From contig NZ_JAERMS010000001.1 of assembly GCF_017426725.1 (NCBI RefSeq), positions 1 to 64,000 on the forward strand: a DNA stretch of 64,000 nucleotides. Direction: 5' to 3'. The DNA comes from Prevotella illustrans (GTDB lineage Bacteria > Bacteroidota > Bacteroidia > Bacteroidales > Bacteroidaceae). Each line of letters opens with the position of its first letter. Within the stretch, counting starts at the first letter, position 1. Made by a program: the position numbers and the translations under genes. Positions 19,367 through 28,105 of this stretch are shown piece by piece. The notes below the pieces were generated by a model. It was not told the origin of the DNA. It did not search any database and saw nothing but the letters and a program-made list of their open reading frames with translations.

Positions 19367-19621
19367 ATGGCAAATCACAAATCAGCATTAAAGAGAATAC
19401 GTCAGACAAAGACAAGGACGCTGCATAATAAGTATTATGCGAAGACGATGCGCAACGCTGTTCGTAAGTTGCGTGCTCTCAAAGACAAGGATGAGGCTAT
19501 CAAGCTGTATCCTGCAGTTCAGAAGATGTTGGACAAATTGGTTAAGACAAACATCATTCACAAGAATAAAGCCGCCAACTTGAAGTCAAGTTTGGCTCTT
19601 CATATCAACAAACTCGGCTGA
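19367..19621 (+). CDS. rpsT: 30S ribosomal protein S20
   Basis: 84 residues, very basic, starting [20 protein letters not shown], which is the typical S20 N-terminus. S20 binds 16S rRNA early in assembly of the small subunit. A Lys-rich helix ([20 protein letters not shown]) ends it. It shares the promoter upstream of tRNA-Glu and is closed by the hairpin at 19646. Confidence 0.97.
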   Translation: MANHKSALKRIRQTKTRTLHNKYYAKTMRNAVRKLRALKDKDEAIKLYPAVQKMLDKLVKTNIIHKNKAANLKSSLALHINKLG

Positions 19622-19645
19622 TCCCCGGGATTTGTTAGCCCCATA

Positions 19646-19675
19646 TAGGTCGATATTCGCACGAATATCGGCCTA
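19646..19675 (+). terminator. Terminator of rpsT
   Basis: A 14-bp stem, TAGGTCGATATTCG (19646-19659) with CGAATATCGGCCTA (19662-19675), one G-T wobble and a 2-nt gap in the loop, followed by ATTTTGTTTT. Confidence 0.8.
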
Positions 19676-19718
19676 ATTTTGTTTTCATTATACGCTTAGG
19701 TTCAAACAATATAAACGG

Positions 19719-19829
19719 GGCCGGACCGACAAATGACACTGTCCGCAGGCTTGTATTGCCTTTCAGGTCCGGCCACGACGCGAATTGTTTCGCGAATGAT
19801 GGTGCCTACACCATACATTAATGTATTTT
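19719..19829 (+). ncRNA. Candidate structured RNA between rpsT and gyrB
   Basis: Several inverted repeats follow each other in 110 bp. The outer stem is GGCCGGACC (19719-19727) with GGTCCGGCC (19766-19774), perfect over 9 bp. It encloses two small stems (GACA/TGTC and AGGC/GCCT), giving a three-way-junction shape. Then come CGCGAA/TTCGCG (19779-19794), ATGGTG/CACCAT (19799-19814) and the palindrome ACATTAATGT (19815-19824), followed by TTTTA. It lies after the rpsT terminator and before the gyrB promoter, so it belongs to neither mRNA. A possible -7 box, TAATTTTG (19674-19681), overlaps the terminator. I do not recognise the RNA family; it could also be DNA-level structure. Confidence 0.4.
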
Positions 19830-19865
19830 AGCGTCTTTTCCTATCGTAATCTCTTTCTTTTTTCG

Positions 19866-19873
19866 TATCTTTG
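19866..19873 (+). promoter_or_regulatory. -7 box TATCTTTG of gyrB
   Basis: Matches TAnnTTTG and lies 26 bp before the chosen gyrB ATG (19899). It rules out the more upstream ATG at 19821. Confidence 0.65.
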
Positions 19874-19898
19874 CATGAAAATATTACTAATCAAGGAA

Positions 19899-21869
19899 AT
19901 GGCAGAAAATCAAAACACCGAGGCAAATTATTCAGCCTCGAACATCCAGGTTCTGGAGGGTCTGGAAGCCGTGCGTAAGCGTCCCGCTATGTACATTGGC
20001 GATATCAGCGAGAAAGGTTTGCACCATTTGGTAAACGAAACCGTCGACAACTCCATCGACGAGGCAATGGCCGGATATTGCACCGATATTGAAGTTACCA
20101 TCAACGAAGATAATTCCATCACGGTTCAGGACAACGGCCGTGGCATTCCCGTAGACGAGCACAAGAAACTCCATAAGTCGGCTCTCGAGGTTGTTATGAC
20201 CGTGCTCCACGCCGGTGGTAAGTTCGACAAGGGGTCCTACAAAGTCAGCGGCGGTCTCCATGGTGTGGGTGTCAGTTGTGTAAATGCCCTTTCCAGCCAC
20301 ATGAAGTCGCAGGTGTTCCGCGACGGTAAGATCTACCAACAGGAGTATGAGAAAGGTAAACCGCTCTACCCCGTAAAGGTGATGGGCGAGACCGAACTCC
20401 GTGGAACGCGGCAGCAATTCTGGCCCGATCCCACGGTTTTCACCACCACTACCTACCGTTGGGACATTATCGCCAACCGCATGCGTGAGTTGGCTTTCCT
20501 CAATGCCGGCATCAGAATCACGCTTACCGACCTGCGTCCTGACGAGGACGGCAAAACCAAACAGGAAGTGTTTCATGCCAAGGATGGCTTGAAAGAGTTC
20601 GTTCGCTACGTCGACCGCCATCGCACCCATCTTTTCGACGATGTGATCTATCTGAAAACCGAGAAACAGGGCATACCCATTGAGGTGGCCATCATGTATA
20701 ACACCGACTATAGCGAGAACATCCACTCTTACGTTAACAACATCAACACCATAGAAGGCGGCACACACCTCACCGGTTTCCGCATGGCGCTCACCCGCAC
20801 GCTCAAGTCTTACGCCGAGTCCGACGCCACGATCTCCAAGCAAATAGAAAAAGCCAAGGTCGAAATCGCGCCCGAGGACTTCCGCGAAGGCCTCACTGCC
20901 GTCATCTCCATCAAGGTGGCTGAGCCCCAATTCGAAGGTCAAACCAAGACGAAGCTGGGCAACAGCGAGGTACAAGGGGCCGTTCAGCAGGCCGTGAACG
21001 AGGCGTTGGCCAACTATCTGGAGGAACATCCCGACGAAGCCAAGAAGATATGCGAGAAGGTTGTCTTAGCCGCCACGGCACGTATTGCCGCCCGCAAAGC
21101 CCGTGAAAGCGTGCAACGCAAGAACTTTATGACCGGTGGCGGGCTGCCGGGTAAGCTGGCCGACTGCTCCAACAAGGACCCTAAGGAGTGCGAAATCTTC
21201 CTCGTCGAGGGCGACTCGGCCGGTGGTTCGGCCAAGCAAGGCCGCGACCGCTTCCATCAGGCCATCCTGCCGCTCCGCGGTAAGATTCTGAACGTGGAGA
21301 AAGTACAGTGGCATAAGGTGTTTGAAGCCGAATCGGTCATGAACATTATCCAGAGTATCGGCGTGCGCTTCGGCATTGACAGCGAAGACAGCAAGGAGGC
21401 CAATACCGACAAATTGCGCTACGACAAAATCATCATCATGACCGACGCCGACGTCGACGGCTCACACATCGACACGCTCATCATGACTTTATTTTATCGT
21501 TTCATGCCGAAAGTCATTCAGGAAGGGCACCTCTACATCGCTACACCGCCCCTCTATAAGTGTACTTACAAGAAGATGAGCGAATACTGCTACACCGAGC
21601 AGCAGCGACAGGCCTTCATCGACAAGTACTGCGAGGGCAAGGACGACGACAAAGCGCTCCACACGCAGCGTTATAAAGGTTTGGGAGAGATGAATCCCGA
21701 ACAGCTTTGGGAAACCACCATGGACCCCAAGACGCGTCTTCTGAAGCAGGTGACCATCGATAACGCGGCCGACGCCGACGAGATTTTCTCCATGCTGATG
21801 GGCGATGACGTAGAACCACGCCGCGAATTTATCGAGAAAAACGCCACTTACGCCAACATCGACGCGTAG
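19899..21869 (+). CDS. gyrB: DNA gyrase subunit B
   Basis: 656 residues; the ATPase subunit of gyrase, which with GyrA introduces negative supercoils. GHKL ATPase domain about 1-225 (NETVDNSIDEA, DNGRGIPV and GGLHGVGVSCVNALS), transducer domain about 230-400, TOPRIM domain with EIFLVEGDSAGGSA (catalytic Glu) and TDADVDGSHI (metal Asp residues), and a C-terminal part with QRYKGLGEMNPEQLWETTMD, a gyrase-type motif. The frame is open from an ATG at 19821, but the promoter box at 19866 and the AAGGA ribosome site before 19899 support the later start. The hairpin at 21890 ends the unit. Confidence 0.97.
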   Translation: MAENQNTEANYSASNIQVLEGLEAVRKRPAMYIGDISEKGLHHLVNETVDNSIDEAMAGYCTDIEVTINEDNSITVQDNGRGIPVDEHKKLHKSALEVVMTVLHAGGKFDKGSYKVSGGLHGVGVSCVNALSSHMKSQVFRDGKIYQQEYEKGKPLYPVKVMGETELRGTRQQFWPDPTVFTTTTYRWDIIANRMRELAFLNAGIRITLTDLRPDEDGKTKQEVFHAKDGLKEFVRYVDRHRTHLFDDVIYLKTEKQGIPIEVAIMYNTDYSENIHSYVNNINTIEGGTHLTGFRMALTRTLKSYAESDATISKQIEKAKVEIAPEDFREGLTAVISIKVAEPQFEGQTKTKLGNSEVQGAVQQAVNEALANYLEEHPDEAKKICEKVVLAATARIAARKARESVQRKNFMTGGGLPGKLADCSNKDPKECEIFLVEGDSAGGSAKQGRDRFHQAILPLRGKILNVEKVQWHKVFEAESVMNIIQSIGVRFGIDSEDSKEANTDKLRYDKIIIMTDADVDGSHIDTLIMTLFYRFMPKVIQEGHLYIATPPLYKCTYKKMSEYCYTEQQRQAFIDKYCEGKDDDKALHTQRYKGLGEMNPEQLWETTMDPKTRLLKQVTIDNAADADEIFSMLMGDDVEPRREFIEKNATYANIDA

Positions 21870-21889
21870 TTTTTTATACGACATACCTT

Positions 21890-21924
21890 GCAAGGCATAC
21901 TTACACCGCGTGAGTATGCCTTGC
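21890..21924 (+). terminator. Terminator of gyrB
   Basis: A perfect 12-bp stem, GCAAGGCATACT (21890-21901) and AGTATGCCTTGC (21913-21924), then CTGTTTT. It lies 20 bp after the stop. Confidence 0.8.
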
Positions 21925-22029
21925 CTGTTTTATGGACAAGCGACTCTCATCATCTATCCACAAGTCTGCCTTTTCGCCATTCACCGCCACGTAGCCTCAA
22001 AAATATTTGGCAGGCCGACGCGAAATGAT

Positions 22030-22037
22030 TATTTTTG
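22030..22037 (+). promoter_or_regulatory. -7 box TATTTTTG of the GH95 gene
   Basis: Matches TAnnTTTG and lies 27 bp before the ATG at 22064. Confidence 0.6.
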
Positions 22038-22063
22038 CAGCGTATCTTAATTCCTAATGACTT

Positions 22064-24526
22064 ATGCGTTTCTCACCATCTTTTTGTTTCTCGTGCCTTG
22101 CCATGATGCTAAGCATATTGTCTGTCAGCGCCAAGCCACAACCGCGCAAAGCGCTTCCACTACGGCTGTGGTATCAGACGCCGGCCCGCTATTTCGAAGA
22201 AGCGCTGCCCATCGGTAACGGAAAACTCGGCGCTATGGTCTACGGCGGCGAGACGACTGACTCGCTGCAGCTTAATGACATCACGCTTTGGAGCGGGAAG
22301 CCCGTCGACCACAACGAAGACAAGGACACTTGGAAGTGGATCGAACCTATCAGAAAAGCGCTTTTCAAAGAAGATTACGCCAAGGCCGACTCGCTGCAGC
22401 TGCACGTTCAGGGGCACAACAGCGCCTATTACATGCCGTTGGGCACGCTATATATAGAGGACCTTAACGTCACGGCCCCCATGACGCGCTACCGTCGCCA
22501 ATTAGATATCGACAGCGCGCTCTGCCGGGTGAGCTATCGGCGAGGCGATGTAGGCTTCGAGCGCGAGTACCTGGCTTCGAATCCCGACAAGTGCATTGCC
22601 GTCAGAATGCGAAGCACGCAACCGGGGAAGCTGTATCTATGTCTTCGCCTGCAATCGCCACTCAACCACACCGTGAAAGCCACCGACCATCAGCTCACCA
22701 TGCTGAGCCACGCCACCGGCGACCCGCAACAAACCGTTCATTCCTGCACGATCGTCCGTGCGACAACCACCGACGGACACGTATTGACGTCGAATGGCAA
22801 CCTGCTGATTGAGGGCGCGACCGAGGCCACCGTCTTTTTAGTGAACGAAACTTCATTCAACGGCTACAACCGCCATCCCGTGAGCCAGGGAAAACCTTAT
22901 ATCGACCTGGCCGCCGATGACATTTGGCACACTTACAACACTGATTTCACGGCCATCAAGCAACGTCATACGGCCGACTACCGGCAGTTCTTCGGTCGCC
23001 TTTCGCTGCAAATAGACGGCGCGAAGTTCGACACGCTGCGTACTACCGCCGCGCAACTGAAGGCTTATACCGACCAAAAGGAAGCCAACCCCTATCTTGA
23101 AACGCTCTATATGCAGTACGGTCGGTACCTGCTGATCAGTTGTTCACGCACCCCGGGCGTACCCGCCAACCTGCAAGGACTGTGGAATCCCTATCTCAAA
23201 GCACCGTGGCGCAGCAATTATACAATGAACATCAACCTCGAAGAGAACTATTGGCCGGCGGAAGTGGCCAATCTCAGCGAAATGGCCATGCCGCTATGGG
23301 ACTTCATGAAAGCCTTGGCCGACAACGGCCGCTACGCCAGCCGCAACTACTATGGTATCGATGAGGGATGGAGCGCCAGTCACAACAGCGACATCTGGGC
23401 CATGACCAATCCCGTGGGTGAGAAACGCGAGAGTCCCGAATGGAGCAACTGGAACATGGGGGGAGCCTGGTTGACGCAAGCCGCGTGGGAACATTTCGCC
23501 TTCACGCAGGACAAACGGTTTCTGAAAACGCAGGCCCTGCCGTTGCTCCAAGGCGCCACCGACTTCATGCTGCGCTGGCTCACGCGTCATCCCGACAAGC
23601 CCAACGAATGGATTACGGCTCCCAGCACGTCGCCCGAGAACGAATACGTGACCCCCGAGGGCTATCACGGCACCACCTGTTATGGCGGAACAGCCGACCT
23701 GGCCATCATCCGCGAACTGCTCACCAACACCGCCGGCGCGCTTGCAATCAGCCACTCCACAGCCCCGAAAGATACCGACAACATGAATCCTAAGATTCTC
23801 CAAATCCATCAAACCATCGCCCGGCTCCACCCCTATACCGTCGGACACATGGGCGACCTGAACGAATGGTATCACGACTGGGACGATTTCGACTTCCGAC
23901 ATCGCCACCAAAGTCATCTCATCGGTCTCTTCCCGGGGCATCAGATTACACCCGACCGCACGCCGCAACTGGCTCAAGCCGCGACGAGAAGCTTGGAAAT
24001 CAAGGGCGACGAGACCACCGGCTGGTCTACGGGATGGCGCATCAATCTCTGGGCACGGCTCCGACGGGCCGACAAAGCCTATCAACTATTCCGGAAACTC
24101 CTCACTTATGTCACGCCCGACGGCTACCACGGCCCCGACCGACGCCACCGTGGCGGCACCTATCCCAATCTTTTCGACGCCCATCCGCCTTTCCAGATCG
24201 ACGGAAACTTCGGCGGCACGGCCGGCGTCTGCGAGATGTTGCTGCAAAGTGAGTATGCTGTCGACACTTCTTCAACGGCTAACGCCAAGCTGCCCGCGGT
24301 CTCTCTCCACCTGCTGCCAGCCCTTCCGTCGGCTTGGAACACCGGTAGCGTGAGCGGACTCTGTGCCCGTGGCGGCCTGGAGGTCAGCATGAAGTGGCAG
24401 GAGGGTCGCGTCGTCAGCGCCACCATCAGTAACAAGCACGGCTACAAGGGAAAAATCAGCATCAGCTATAACGGCCAAGAACGCGTCGTCAGCGTGCGAC
24501 CGGGCCACAGCAAGACCTTCCGATGA
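22064..24526 (+). CDS. GH95 alpha-L-fucosidase, secreted
   Basis: 820 residues; hydrolyses terminal alpha-fucose (typically alpha-1,2) by inversion. Signal peptide 1-23 (ends VSAKP). The N-terminal GH95 domain starts LWYQTPARYFEEALPIGNGK. The (alpha/alpha)6 catalytic domain has NLQGLWNPYLKAPW, NYTMNINLEENYW (the paired Asn of the family), PSTSPENEY (general acid Glu region) and FQIDGNFGGTAG with the conserved Asp. HRHQSHLIGLFPGHQ is also typical. Length is normal for the family. Its stop overlaps the next start (ATGA at 24523), so the two are translationally coupled. Likely targets are fucosylated host or plant glycans; GH95 also includes galactosidases. Confidence 0.93.
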   Translation: MRFSPSFCFSCLAMMLSILSVSAKPQPRKALPLRLWYQTPARYFEEALPIGNGKLGAMVYGGETTDSLQLNDITLWSGKPVDHNEDKDTWKWIEPIRKALFKEDYAKADSLQLHVQGHNSAYYMPLGTLYIEDLNVTAPMTRYRRQLDIDSALCRVSYRRGDVGFEREYLASNPDKCIAVRMRSTQPGKLYLCLRLQSPLNHTVKATDHQLTMLSHATGDPQQTVHSCTIVRATTTDGHVLTSNGNLLIEGATEATVFLVNETSFNGYNRHPVSQGKPYIDLAADDIWHTYNTDFTAIKQRHTADYRQFFGRLSLQIDGAKFDTLRTTAAQLKAYTDQKEANPYLETLYMQYGRYLLISCSRTPGVPANLQGLWNPYLKAPWRSNYTMNINLEENYWPAEVANLSEMAMPLWDFMKALADNGRYASRNYYGIDEGWSASHNSDIWAMTNPVGEKRESPEWSNWNMGGAWLTQAAWEHFAFTQDKRFLKTQALPLLQGATDFMLRWLTRHPDKPNEWITAPSTSPENEYVTPEGYHGTTCYGGTADLAIIRELLTNTAGALAISHSTAPKDTDNMNPKILQIHQTIARLHPYTVGHMGDLNEWYHDWDDFDFRHRHQSHLIGLFPGHQITPDRTPQLAQAATRSLEIKGDETTGWSTGWRINLWARLRRADKAYQLFRKLLTYVTPDGYHGPDRRHRGGTYPNLFDAHPPFQIDGNFGGTAGVCEMLLQSEYAVDTSSTANAKLPAVSLHLLPALPSAWNTGSVSGLCARGGLEVSMKWQEGRVVSATISNKHGYKGKISISYNGQERVVSVRPGHSKTFR

Positions 24527-25440
24527 AATTATTGATCGCTTTTGGATTGTTCCTGATAAGTATTGCGCCCGCCCAAGCCCAGTCTTTCGGCACGCATTGG
24601 ATAGCCAGTCCGCAGGTCGACTCCACGTCACAGGTGTGGTTCAAGCAGTCGTTTGTTATGCCCCGGCGTCCTCATCGAGCCGCGCTGACCGTGATTTCAA
24701 CAGGCTATTTCGCCGTTTACGTGAACAAATGGAAAGTCGATTTGGCTACCATCGCTCCCTATCGGGCATACGGCGACACGCTGACCAAGGGCATTTGCTA
24801 CGACGTGACACGCTTCATGCGTCGCGACACCAATGTCATAGCGGTGTGGTACAGCCCCGTTTTTCCGCATATCGAACGCCGCCAGCTATCGGTTTCGCTC
24901 GTCACGACCGACTCACAAGGTCATACCGCCGTACTCAATTCAGACTCAGGTTGGCTCTGTCATCGTGCCACCCGCAGCCTCAACGCCGACGGAGGCGAAA
25001 CGATCAACGGCCGGGGTTACCCCTTAAAATGGTATGACACGTTTACCGACCTGGCCCTTTGGCAACCGGTCGTCAACATAAAGGCATCGCCCCTGCAAGG
25101 ATATACTATCGAAGAGAACTTCCGACCACAAATGAAAGTCCATTATATAAGGAATCAGAATTACTTCGATTTAGTTGGCGACACTGTTTATTACGAGTTT
25201 GGCCTGGGCTTCTATGGCAACCTGCGCCTCACTATTCGTGACGCCCAACCCGGACAGGTCTTCCACATCGGCAATCTCACCTACACTTGTAATGGAAAAA
25301 CCGATGAGCAAGCTATCTCTCGCTTCGCTCCTGCCTATTACCGGCGTGTTCCCATCTGGGGCGACAAGCTCTTCAAACACAAACAAATACAGAATTTCGA
25401 AGCCATTGAGCTGGCCCCTGTATGGCCCGGTTTCCAATAA
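24523..25440 (+). CDS. Secreted rhamnosidase-N-like beta-sandwich protein, no catalytic domain
   Basis: 305 residues, signal peptide 1-19 (ends AQAQS). The body resembles the N-terminal beta domain of bacterial alpha-L-rhamnosidases: HWIASPQ at the start, then VWFKQSFVMP, AALTVISTGYFAVYVN and NVIAVWYSP. The second half (about 190-300) continues with beta strands (VYYEFGLGFYGNLRLTIRDA), but the (alpha/alpha)6 catalytic barrel is missing. It overlaps the fucosidase gene by 4 bp, so it is made together with it, perhaps as a sugar-binding helper. It could be a truncated GH78-like enzyme that survived, but the frame is clean. Confidence 0.65.
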   Translation: MKLLIAFGLFLISIAPAQAQSFGTHWIASPQVDSTSQVWFKQSFVMPRRPHRAALTVISTGYFAVYVNKWKVDLATIAPYRAYGDTLTKGICYDVTRFMRRDTNVIAVWYSPVFPHIERRQLSVSLVTTDSQGHTAVLNSDSGWLCHRATRSLNADGGETINGRGYPLKWYDTFTDLALWQPVVNIKASPLQGYTIEENFRPQMKVHYIRNQNYFDLVGDTVYYEFGLGFYGNLRLTIRDAQPGQVFHIGNLTYTCNGKTDEQAISRFAPAYYRRVPIWGDKLFKHKQIQNFEAIELAPVWPGFQ

Positions 25441-25467
25441 TCATTTTACGACGACAGAACATTCAGC

Positions 25468-26346
25468 ATGAACAGCAACGACATTGAGACCATCGACATT
25501 GAGTCCGCACTACGGTTATACCGAGGCAGCCATATCGACAACGACCTTTTGCTCATCGACGAAGTGGCCGATATCCCCCTACCCGGCGAATCACGCCGCA
25601 TGAAAAGCCTACTGATAGCGCTCTGCCTCAAGGGCAAAGCTCAATATACCGTCGACACCATCGAGTATAAGGTGAAGCCTAACGACATCATGATCATCAG
25701 TAACGGTCAGGTGGTAGACGACTATCTACTGAGCCGCGACTGTAGCGGCATAGCCATCATGGTGTCGTATGACTTCTATCGTGAGATTGTTTCCGACGTG
25801 CACGAGCTCTCTTCGCTCTTCATCTTTTCACGCAACCATCCCGTCGTAACCCTATCGCAGGACGAGTCAGACATGATTCAGGAATACTACCGGTCACTTA
25901 AAAGCAAGGTAGAAGACCAAAGCCATCACTTCCGGCGCGAAGTAGCACGCTCTCTTCTCTCCACGGTCATCTATGATATCAGCAATTCGCTCTATCATAT
26001 CATGAATACCGAAAACGTGAAGCAGACTCGGGCAGACAAAATTTTCAAAGAGTTCATCCAGTTGGTCGAAGCCAACTATCATGAGAAAAGGCGGGTCGGC
26101 TGGTATGGAGGGCAACTCTGCATTTCGCCCAAATATCTTTCCGAAACCATCAAAGCTATCAGCCATCAGACGCCTAACGAATGGATCGACCGTTATGTGG
26201 TGCTCGAAATATGCAATCTGCTGCGCAATACGACTAAAAGCATTAAGGAAATTGCCCAAGACCTGCACTTTCCCACTCAGAGTTTCTTGGGAAAATACTT
26301 TAAGGAACACGTCGGCGTGAGTCCCACAGAATACCGGCGAGGATAA
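25468..26346 (+). CDS. AraC-family transcriptional regulator
   Basis: 292 residues. The N-terminal part (about 30-150) looks like a cupin-type sensing domain (GKAQYTVDTIEYKVKPNDIMIISNGQ). The C-terminal AraC domain is at about 195-290, with two helix-turn-helix units: CISPKYLSETIKAISHQTPN, and SIKEIAQDLHFPTQSFLGKY followed by FKEHVGVSPTEYR. It lies 27 bp after the rhamnosidase-like gene and 29 bp before the ECF sigma gene, so it may control the fucosidase unit it belongs to. The inducer is unknown. Confidence 0.9.
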   Translation: MNSNDIETIDIESALRLYRGSHIDNDLLLIDEVADIPLPGESRRMKSLLIALCLKGKAQYTVDTIEYKVKPNDIMIISNGQVVDDYLLSRDCSGIAIMVSYDFYREIVSDVHELSSLFIFSRNHPVVTLSQDESDMIQEYYRSLKSKVEDQSHHFRREVARSLLSTVIYDISNSLYHIMNTENVKQTRADKIFKEFIQLVEANYHEKRRVGWYGGQLCISPKYLSETIKAISHQTPNEWIDRYVVLEICNLLRNTTKSIKEIAQDLHFPTQSFLGKYFKEHVGVSPTEYRRG

Positions 26347-26375
26347 TTTCTTACAGGTTTCGTAATTTTAACAAA

Positions 26376-26954
26376 ATGCAAATCGCGGAAGAAAAGCTGA
26401 TCGAAGCCTTGAGTCAAGATTCCCACGAGGCTTTCGACCTTATATATAATATGTATGCCAAGCGCCTTTATGCCTACTGCATGCAATATTCCAAAACGAC
26501 AGAAGACACCGAAGACATCTTGCAAGGGGTATTTTGCAAGCTATGGGTCAACCGCCGGCATATCAAGAAAAGGCAATCGCTCAAGTCGCTTTTGTTCACC
26601 ATCGCCCATCATGCGGTCATCGACACCTACCGACGCCGGCTTCTCTCACCCACCTACCGGGAATATGTCGAATACAAAGCGGCTTCGGAAACCGACAGCA
26701 GCACACGGATCGAATACGAAGAGTTTGTCAACAGACTCAACGCCATCCTGAAATCAATGTCCGAAACACAGCGAAACGTCATCCAAAGGGCCAAGTTCCA
26801 AGGTATGCGCAACGCGGACATTGCCGCGGAACTTCATCTCAGTGAGCAGACTGTCAAAAACGCGCTGTCTGCCGGCATGAAGACGCTACGCGACAAACTC
26901 GCTTCCATTACGATCTTACTGCTGCAATCGCTGTTACTGATTATTAACAAATAA
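26376..26954 (+). CDS. ECF sigma factor (Bacteroidota type)
   Basis: 192 residues. Region 2 at about 12-80 (DLIYNMYAKRLYAYCMQYSK and DILQGVFCKLWVNRRHI), region 4 at about 120-175 (SETQRNVIQRAKFQGMRNAD and IAAELHLSEQTVKNALSAGM). The C-terminal hydrophobic stretch ITILLLQSLLLI is common in this group. It is followed after 49 bp by its FecR partner. Such pairs normally switch on a SusC/SusD operon in response to a bound glycan, but no susC follows here. Confidence 0.92.
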   Translation: MQIAEEKLIEALSQDSHEAFDLIYNMYAKRLYAYCMQYSKTTEDTEDILQGVFCKLWVNRRHIKKRQSLKSLLFTIAHHAVIDTYRRRLLSPTYREYVEYKAASETDSSTRIEYEEFVNRLNAILKSMSETQRNVIQRAKFQGMRNADIAAELHLSEQTVKNALSAGMKTLRDKLASITILLLQSLLLIINK

Positions 26955-27003
26955 CGATGGTATCTTTTCAAGATGTCGACGTCTATACAATAAAAATAGA
27001 ACC

Positions 27004-27984
27004 ATGGACAATCAATTGAACGACAAATATAGACACGACTGGCTGAATCCTGACGAATTGAAGGAATGGAAACGGCAGGTGACACGCATGGACAACCATG
27101 AGATGGAACAGCTGATAGCGCCCGCATGGTTCGACGAAGAGCTGAGCGCGGCAAACGTTTCCGATGACCGTCTGAAAGCGTTGAAGGAACGTATCGACCG
27201 CAACCTCCCCGCAAACGACGGCAAACCGTCGATATCCCTTGTCAAGCGGATAGCCTTGGTTGCCGCCTCTCTCTTGCTTCCTATCCTGCTTGTGTCTACC
27301 TATTACTTTTATCACGAAAGCCAACAAGCCTTCGACAGCAGGACGACCATCGTCACGAAGAAAGGCGAGCAAGCCACCGTTGTTCTGCCCGACGGCTCTG
27401 TGGCCACCCTCAACTACAACAGCCGCCTGTCCTATTGCGCCCGGGATTTCAACCGCAAGGAACGTGATGTCGCTTTCGACGGACATGCCCGCTTCGAAGT
27501 GGCCAAGATACACGACTGCCCTTTCAACGTTTACACCCACGGTCTGAAGGTACATGTGTTGGGAACGAAATTCTATCTGGACGCCAGAAAAGACCGCGAC
27601 ATAGCCCAACTGACCTTGGAAGAGGGACTTGTGAAGCTCACCTCCCTGAAAACCGACGCGGAAGCTTTCGTACATCCGGGCGAAACGGCTACGCTCCGCT
27701 ATGCCACGGGCGAGATAACGGTAAGCCGACAGCACACGGAAAGCACGCTACAGGCTTTACAAAACAACCTGTTGGTATGCAACGGACAACCCCTGCCCCA
27801 CGTTCTGCGCGAGCTGGAAAACGCCTATCGGACGCGCTTCTTCGTCCATGCCAACAAGCCGCTTGGCACATTTACAGGCAAGTTGCCCCTCGATAATCTG
27901 ATGGAAACCGTCAAAATCATCGCGGCCACCTATCGGTTCGGTTATACGATAGAAGGCAAGGATGTCCATTTCAGGAGCCGTTGA
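27004..27984 (+). CDS. FecR-type anti-sigma factor
   Basis: 326 residues. Cytoplasmic sigma-binding segment 1-80, membrane helix about 82-102 (IALVAASLLLPILLVSTYYF), periplasmic FecR domain about 115-215 (GEQATVVLPDGSVATLNYNS and VAFDGHARFEVAK), and a DUF4974-type end from about 255 (LPHVLRELENAYRTRFFV). It holds the sigma factor encoded just upstream. It is followed by a sulfatase rather than a receptor, so the outer-membrane partner must be elsewhere or lost. Confidence 0.92.
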   Translation: MDNQLNDKYRHDWLNPDELKEWKRQVTRMDNHEMEQLIAPAWFDEELSAANVSDDRLKALKERIDRNLPANDGKPSISLVKRIALVAASLLLPILLVSTYYFYHESQQAFDSRTTIVTKKGEQATVVLPDGSVATLNYNSRLSYCARDFNRKERDVAFDGHARFEVAKIHDCPFNVYTHGLKVHVLGTKFYLDARKDRDIAQLTLEEGLVKLTSLKTDAEAFVHPGETATLRYATGEITVSRQHTESTLQALQNNLLVCNGQPLPHVLRELENAYRTRFFVHANKPLGTFTGKLPLDNLMETVKIIAATYRFGYTIEGKDVHFRSR

Positions 27985-28105
27985 CAAGACAAAACGTTAT
28001 TATTCTCATAAGTGTATTACGCCACAGGACTACACATGGCCCATCCCCTTGTCGGAACAGAATATCAATCCGAATCTTAGAGAATCCGATAAATAAAGGT
28101 AACAA

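Noticed and set aside
19719-19829. 6S RNA, SRP RNA or a known riboswitch
   Set aside because: The pairing layout and loops do not match what I know of these RNAs, so I leave it unnamed.
19821-19898. Upstream ATG of gyrB (26 extra residues)
   Set aside because: The -7 box TATCTTTG lies inside this stretch and the extra residues are hydrophobic and unlike GyrB.
19932-21029. 365-codon open frame antisense to gyrB
   Set aside because: Shadow of gyrB; no start signals and no recognisable protein.
19899-21869. parE instead of gyrB
   Set aside because: The motif GLGEMNPEQLWETTMD and the length favour the gyrase subunit.
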